Assembly (NCBI GenBank): GCA_947179155.2
Contig: OX359282.1
Coordinates: 9,027,533-9,091,532 of the forward strand
DNA length: 64,000 nucleotides
Origin: Hedera helix
Taxonomy: Eukaryota; Streptophyta; Magnoliopsida; Apiales; Araliaceae
Reading direction: 5' to 3'
Below, in pieces: positions 57,585-64,000 of this stretch. The notes beneath the pieces are model-generated. The model did no database searches. It was not told where the DNA came from and worked only from the letters and a program-made list of their open reading frames with translations. Made by a program: the position numbers and the translations under genes. Position 1 is the first letter of the stretch; every line of letters starts with the position of its first letter.

Positions 57585-60240
57585 AAAACGTAAATGACTG
57601 AATGTAAATGACACCAGAGAGTTTTAAGTGGTTCGGAGACTGAATAACTCCTACTCCACTCTTCTACTACAACGAGTAGGAAATCCACTAAGAATGGTTC
57701 ATACAGAACCCTTCAAGCACATCAGGCCTGGAAACTCTGGTTCACTAAGAACCCTTTAAACCTAGACCTAGCAGGTTTGGCTAGTTTAATCACTAAGACA
57801 AGGATGTAATTGCCCTCTTCAAGTCCAACAAACTTGGCACCTTTAGTCACTAAGACAAAGACATAACTGCCCTCTTCAAGTCCAACAAACTTGGCTCCTT
57901 ACTTGTTGATAGATGTTGGAGTTGCTACTGAGTGGTACTTTAAGTTCCATTGTCTTTAAATACTTAGTAGCAGGATGTGATCATTCTTGAAATGATATTG
58001 AGTTCGGTAATGATGTTTGGTTTCTTTATATGCTCAATATCTTCTTGTGATCACTCATTGTGCTGCTAGGCTTTTGTACTTCAGCTCCTTTGGTACTTGA
58101 TAACTTCTCGAGACGAACTCCTGAGATGACTGTGAAGCTCCTTCCTTTCGGTACTCAGTTGTTCCTTCTTATCATAGACCGTTTATAGCTTCTCGAGATG
58201 GGCTTCTGAGATTACTGTAATGCTCCTTCCTTTTTGTACTCAGTTGCTTCCATGTCTGTATCAAGTTGGTGTTTAAGCGTTTCTCTACCACGTGCCTAGC
58301 AGCTCTGAACACTTCTCTTGTAACAGAGTTATTTCTCTCTATGTCTCTCTCATTTCAGTATTAGTGTTCTAGTGGATCGTGGAGTTCTTCAGCATATTCA
58401 TTTTCTATTTCACTCTTTTATCTCTTGTTGTCCACCATCCTCTCTTGTATATTCAACAACCACTCTTTTCTGTGAATCATTAAAGTCTTTATATCTTTGT
58501 GCACTTTTTATCGTTGAAAGAAATTCCGTTGTTTTCATTTGGCTTTGTGCAGATCCTTAATATCTTCGATGTTGACTTTCTTGCTACTTGTGTTAGTTCT
58601 TTTTCCCTTTTCTAACATGTTCTGATATATCAAACTGTAGCTTAGCTTTTTCTGAATTTATAGTCATTGCACTCCCAAAGTTGTTCAGCAAAGATTATTA
58701 TATTCTTTGCTAATTGATTTTCTGATCCATCAATAAATACCTTCCTTGAAATTTAGAACCAGTTGTTCTGATGCATTTAGATATGTCCCATTAGTCTGAC
58801 TTTATTCACCATTTTCCTGAGCAGTAGGTCCTAACATGCATCTGTATCTCAAAAGCACTTAATCTTTCTTGAATTTGGGCGAGGAGTATTTTCTTTTCTC
58901 TCGCACTATATTGCCGTTCTGTTAGTTTACTGGTTCTGAACTGCTCAGTGAATTAATCGAGTGATAGGCTGTTCATTCTGATTCTGCGAGTTCAGCTCCA
59001 TGCATGTTACTTGAGGTATTTCAAGTAAAACGTTAAGTTAAAGCGATCTTTTCTCTTACTTTGCGATCTTGCTTTTCTGTTCAGATCGCAGAGTTTGTCT
59101 GTCGTGAAGTTGCTAACTTCAGTGCTTTTCAGTGGAATCGTTGAGTTGTTGTCTTTGTTGGCACATCCTTTATTTCTACTCAACGATTATTCTATGTGTA
59201 GAATAATTTTCTGCATTGTCTTGTCATCCTATTTCACTCTATGATTTCTTCTAACTGTGCAAATCGTATAGTTCTCGTATGTGCTTGTTATTCAAGTTTA
59301 CTCTACGACCTTGCTAGATTGTGTATATCGTAGAGTACATTTCTTCTCTGATTCTGCGTTAACTACAGGCTTGCTTAGCTGTCTGTTCGACGATCGTAGA
59401 GTTCTGCTCTACGATTTGTACTTGATCAGTTCTTTAATTTAGCTTGTATATTCTGTAGACCTCTTGCACATCTGTCTCTCTTTGATGATCGTAGAGTTAT
59501 CCTGGTAAGGAGTCGTATGTTTCACTCTACGAATCATACTGAATCGTTGAGTCTTCTTTGCTTGGAATCGTAGAGTCCATTCTACGATCATATAGACTGA
59601 TCAGATCTAACATAAGATCAACCTAACAGATTTGATCTTTTCTAACTAAGTTCTTTCGTACATTATTACATCATTATATATATTGAAAGGACTTTACAGA
59701 CTCTGTTATACACAAATACAACAATGATTCATTCTTATGCTACTCTGCTTATATCATGCATCTTTTATGCAGAATGACTCCTACAGAAAGATCAAACTAA
59801 CATTTCTGATCTTTAAAATCTAAGTCCTTTGTACATATATATATCTTTTAAAAGGACTTTACAACATTTGAACCAGATAACTTTCATTCTCTTTTATAAG
59901 CATCAAATAGTTTTCAACAAGATCATATTTGTGTTATACAAGTGTGTAAATCACAGTATTTGAAATAGGTAATATATATCATACACACATGATCATGTAG
60001 GCACATAATTTGATTAACGTATAATCATTTTGTCAATTAACCACATAAGCACTTTTAGAACATCTACGCACATAATCAAGTAAGCACATAAGCATATTAA
60101 CACATAAGTACTTTGTCAGATACACATTGACAATCAACGATATAAGCACATTTACCACAATCATTTTTGCACAACAGTCATCATCATCAAATCAAACAAC
60201 CTTCAACAATCTCCCCCTATTTGATGATGACAAAACTAAT
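57455..60240 (+). repeat. Second foldback LTR, left arm continued
   Basis: Continues the LTR interrupted at 43599. The arm resembles the reverse complement of the right arm of the 5' copy: TTTTAAGTGGTTCGGAG at 57629 against CTCCAAACCACTTAAA at 42331, and AAGATCAACCTAACA at 59617 against its complement near 41145. It holds a TA run (57537-57580), a 61-bp tandem repeat with CACTAAGACAA and CTTCAAGTCCAACAAACTTG (57788-57900), and many CTCTACGAT or ATCGTAGAG words (59230-59590), some forming perfect hairpins (59392-59417 and 59568-59588). Confidence 0.65.
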
Positions 60241-60764
60241 AGACTTATTGATATGACATTCATATAATGCATCTACTTGACAGGTAAATTATGTCTTACG
60301 ATACAGTGAAATACTGTATGGCTAGTGCAAAAGAATGATTTCATTAAATGAGCATTTTTACAAAAAAAGGTTATACATACTTACAACTCTTCATGTTTCA
60401 CTTTTCTCTCACTCAGTTTGCTGGCTGTTTGCTGTCTCCCCCTTAGTTGGCTGATTCTCCTTCTTCATAGATGTTGCTCCCCCTTAGTTCCTTGATATTG
60501 CTCCCCCTTAGTTCCTTATATTCTCTCCCCCTTTTTGACATCATCAATTTAGATATTGTATGGAGCTGACTGTGCCAATGCTGGTTTAGAAAGATATCTT
60601 GAAGTCTAATACAGAGTTTTGAGACTCCATGAGACTAAGAATAAGTACATTTTCATGGTCCATGGAATGTTGGGACTCTATGACTGGAAAATTTATATTT
60701 TGAAAAGTGTTTGCAAAGTTTTGGGACTCTTCGAACAGGGAGGTGCTGCAGGGTGACTAAGAGT
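60241..60764. other. Loop segment downstream of the antisense gene
   Basis: Contains CTCCCCCTTAGTT-type words (near 60436, 60480, 60502) and CTCCCCCTTTTTGACATCAT at 60534. These lie at the 3' side of the minus-strand gene and may include its 3' UTR. No other coding sequence. Confidence 0.5.
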
Positions 60765-62771
60765 TTAGTAAATCACAAAAGAGGACTTTCTGATTTCTGC
60801 ATTTTGATTCCCCACAGACTGGCTGGATGATTGAGAGCTGGTCAGATTCCAGATGGATATTTCCTGGCAACTTTGGTAGTGAGGATAGAAGGGCTCACTT
60901 CTTATCAGTGTGGTTGCAATGGTCATTGCCTTTAAGAAATGTTGAGCAACTAACGAAAGATTTGGAAATGTTGAGTAGCTCCAACTGATAGAACTTTGAT
61001 CATTCATGACTATACCCCTTAGAAGTGGTAGTATGGGAATGAAACTGAATAGATGATCATGATCCCATGAAATAGAACATTTTTCCATCTGGCTCGCATG
61101 CTCCCTTCTTTCTCTACGTCTCCTTTTGATCTGCTTCAGTCGATATGCTTGATATTGCTGCTTTTCCAGTTTCCTCAGTAGTCTTACTTTCTTCAGCTTC
61201 TTTTTAACTTTCATCCTTATTTGTCTCTCCTTATGACTTGTACTTGAACTCCTGCCTATTTTCTTCATAAAGTCACTTAATCCTTTTCTTCTATTTGACC
61301 TTCTTGAACTATCTATTGATTCTTCTAATTCATAAGTGTTGGTCTCTTCTTGAAGGTGTTTATCTTCTTTCATCACAGTTTCTTGACAGTCTCCTTTCTC
61401 ATCTGATTCAGCCTTTCCAGCTTCAAAATTTTTCGAGAATTGTTCCCCTGGTACAGCAACATCATCATCTTCGTTGAACTCGGGTGCTGAGTTTTTTACA
61501 ACTAGTTCAGCTTCCTGATCAGAACTCAATATGACTTCTTTTTTCAGACAGGCTATTTTTATGACATTCTAATTTTTTCTCTGAAAAGCCTATAGATGTT
61601 TCTTCTTTTGAACTATCAGATGTTCTTTCTCCAGAATCTGAATTTGCTTCATCATCATCAATTTCTATAACCTGAGGTGGTCCTGTAATGATTGAACTTC
61701 TCCACTGTTTCTCCAACTTCTCCTTGGAACAGTGTGAGTAACTTTCTTTTCTGTCTTCTTCTTCTTCTTCTTCTCAATTTCAGACCCTTTGGTATTTATC
61801 TTCTCCTTCTTAGATTTCCCTGTACTGACATCTTTCTCTTCTGCAGCCTTCTCTGCTTCATTGAATTTCCTTTTCTTCTTTGATTCCTGACTATCATAGA
61901 TCACAAGAGTTTTGTTTCTTGACTGCTCATTAGTCTCTTGTAATTTTTCCTCAGATATTTCTTCAATTTCCCTTTTTCCTTTTCCTTTAGATTTTTCTTC
62001 CATCTTTCTGCTGATGCTTCTCGATCCTCGTGCCTTCTTACCCTTATTGGCATGATGGTTCTTTTTCCAATCTTCAAACAATCTTGGAGTAATTCTTTTG
62101 TTGCAGTTTATAATTTCTCCTTCATCTTCCCCAATTGCATTTGCCAGCAATTTCTTCAAAATGATGCTTATGAATCTCCCATAGAGCATCTTAGGAGTGG
62201 GCTTTCTTGCTTCAGCTCTTGTCTTTGCATCATCTATCCATCTCTTTATCCATCCTAAGAGAACTACTCCAAAGTTGATTTTCTTTCTTTGAGCAATAGC
62301 AGTCATAAGCCTTAATTGGTCTTCACTGATAGTATCATATGCAGTGTCTTTGCACAGAATGCTCTTCCCAACAATGTTAGCCAGAAACTCGTACTGCTGA
62401 GGGAAATCTTTCTTCTTGATTCCTTTTACAGGAGACTTCTTCTCATAGCCCATCAGCTCCAGTCTAAGCTCAATATTAATCTTGTCAAGAGAAGTAATTC
62501 CTTCGATTGGAATACCTAGACTGAGATTGATTTCAGAAACCCCTATTTGCAATGAGATTTCCTTAACCTTTGTGATGAGGGTATTTCCTCGATAATTAGC
62601 ATTTGAATAGAATTCTTTCACAAGTGTAGAGAAAATCCTGGTGCTGGTTTCTAAACACATGGTGAATCCAGCATTCTTGACTAGATGAAGAATATCTTGG
62701 AATTTCTGCTCTGCATTTCCAAATTTTTCAAAACAAACAAGATTTCCAGGAATAACTTGAAGAGATGCCAT
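60765..62771 (-). pseudogene. Antisense gene inside the foldback LTR (PF20167-like)
   Basis: On the minus strand the first ATG of the long frame is at 62771 (MASLQVIPGNLVCFEKFGNA); the frame is open a little further up without ATG. It runs to 61665. Core landmarks are TRIFSTLVKEFYSNANYRGN, ISLQIGVSEINLSLGIPIEG, LTAIAQRKKINFGVVLLGWI and KPTPKMLYGRFISIILKKLL. A Lys/Glu-rich, probably nuclear, tail follows. A second frame (about 61716-61519) reads PPQVIEIDDDEANSDSGERT, and a third (61529-60765) reads SSDQEAELVVKNSAPEFNED and a basic segment (MKVKKKLKKVRLLRKLEKQQ). They look like one gene broken by two frameshifts, near 61680 and 61550. The domain resembles the plant transposon-protein family also seen at 51844. 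It lies opposite in orientation to its host element. Function unknown. Confidence 0.65.
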
Positions 62772-62940
62772 GAGATTAAACTGATTTGAGAATAACACAG
62801 GGAGAGATTTTGATTTCTGAAGAATTTTCGATTTCTAGGGTTTTGGGAGAATGGGTGATAACTGATGGGAAATGACCACCGTCAGTTTTAAAAATTGACT
62901 TATGCTAGTTCCCTCTTATTTTTGTAGAGGACACGTGCTA
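62772..62940 (-). promoter_or_regulatory. Leader and promoter-like region of the antisense gene
   Basis: Read on the minus strand, the leader contains AAAACCCTAGAAATCG at about 62845-62830, a common plant leader word, and a G-box CACGTG lies at 62932-62937, about 160 bases upstream of the ATG. No clear TATA box was chosen. Confidence 0.45.
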
Positions 62941-64000
62941 GATACTCATTTGTAGAACGTGGACTTAATTTTTGAATTTTTTCATAACTGAAGCACATCA
63001 AGTATTCTAACCCACTTGAGTTTAGAGGGCGTGAAGTTCACCTTCCCTGTTAGAGTAAGCTTGAACATTACGTAGAGTTGGCTGTTAGTCACTCAACCAC
63101 CATCATTTCAATAGATGACCTTGATTACTGATGTCATGAATTGTAGGCTGGTAAATAGATATGAAGGAGTTTATGGGCAACAAATTTGTATGAAGTGCAA
63201 ACGTAGACTCAATATGCTCTACGATCAGGAAGTGACTCTATGATTTGGGATGATAAGGCTAGCTTGGTTATCAGTCGTAGAATTTAAAGATTATGACAAG
63301 TGAGATAAGTGTATTTGGTTCATCAATCACATTGTTTTGGTACTTTGTGACTGGAATGAGAAAGGTAGTCCATTGAAGAATTAAATTTACCTTCAGCTTG
63401 CCTTTTGATGGTACAGAGTTGACAGTAGCGATCATTCATCAATAATTTTTCTCAAATTTTGTCTTCTGATGAGTTTTGTACTTCTGAGCTTGCTTTCTTA
63501 CTCTACGACTTGGCTTTGCTACTTTAAGATCTTGCCTGAAGTGCAATCGTAGAGTTAAGATTTGAGCTGCTCTATGATCTCTGTTAAGACTAGAAGCTTT
63601 AGATGAACTCAGAGATCTTTGTTCAGCTTGTGTGTCAGCTCAAGGACAACTTTCTGGATGGACTTTGTAAGGATCGTTGTCATGACTCTGACTTCTCATG
63701 TAGAGTTGCTCTTTGACTCTACTTGGATCGTAGACTGAATTTTGAGAGTCGTAGAGTGACTGATTGCGTTGATTCTACGATCTCGAGAGTTAGTTTTTTT
63801 TTTTGATGAGGAGACAACTCTACGATCTTCCAAAAAGACACTTCAATCTGCCAAGCCTTATTCTGCGATCGCTTGACAGACTCTACGATCCTTCTTTGAG
63901 AGATGAACTTTCTTCTGTCTTGAAAGATCTTTTACCTTACCATGATATTAGTGACAATAGATTCATCCTGATTCACTAAATCAATAGGTGAGGTCAAAGA
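62941..64000 (+). repeat. Probable start of the right arm of the second foldback LTR
   Basis: Rich in CTCTACGATC and ATCGTAGAG words (at least ten between 63200 and 63900), as in the left arm. The block AGAGGACACGTG at 62926 is the reverse complement of CACGTGTCCTCT at 40611 in the 5' copy's left arm. The LTR end and its flanking host DNA lie beyond the window. No coding sequence supported. Confidence 0.5.

Noticed and set aside
58372..58560. Short open frame in the foldback LTR left arm
   Set aside because: No conservation with the other LTR copy could be seen and no family match.

Overview
This is a repeat-rich, AT-rich stretch of a flowering-plant nuclear genome, most likely a eudicot. 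The evidence is a four-exon aquaporin of the NIP5;1 boric-acid channel type with GT-AG introns, tRNA-iMet- and tRNA-Asp-type retrotransposon primer sites, Athila-like and Ty1/copia remnants, Stowaway-like MITEs and a Helitron. Most of the window is mobile DNA in several nested layers; host genes are few.

Layout. 1-5.9 kb: decayed copia pol on the minus strand, abutting a gypsy gag scrap, then a copia-type LTR with primer site and a non-coding leader. 5.9-12.5 kb: AT-rich intergenic DNA with MITE-like hairpins. 12.6-16.6 kb: the NIP5;1-like gene, with two AUGUAA minimal upstream ORFs in its leader and a MITE ending just before an intron acceptor. 17.0-19.9 kb: minus-strand Athila-like remnant (gag, decayed primer site, probable LTR). 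20-29 kb: relics, including a copia RNase H scrap, a TA-flanked Stowaway-like MITE and a foldback of C-rich and G-rich arms. 29.4-33.4 kb: a doubtful two-exon minus-strand gene, a possible mitochondrial insert and an intact small C2H2 zinc-finger gene. 33.7-37.7 kb: a probable Helitron carrying fragments of four unrelated genes, all on the plus strand. 38.2-64 kb: a retrotransposon nest.

The nest, from outside in: an orphan Tnt1/Tork-like LTR (38160-38672); inside it a non-autonomous copia element whose very long LTRs are inverted repeats of themselves; inside its second LTR a 13.85-kb Athila-like element (43600-57449) with a perfect 5-bp target duplication; and inside that, at the PPT/3' LTR boundary, a 2.27-kb solo copia LTR with its own 5-bp duplication. 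The second foldback LTR also holds a minus-strand gene (60765-62771) with plant-like leader features and a domain resembling the 'putative plant transposon protein' family. The Athila-like element has a related motif in its env-position ORF.

The strongest candidates for something new are the foldback LTR with its antisense gene and the multi-gene Helitron, in which importin-alpha and aspartyl-tRNA synthetase exons are joined in phase. All identifications come from reading translated sequence; no database search was run.
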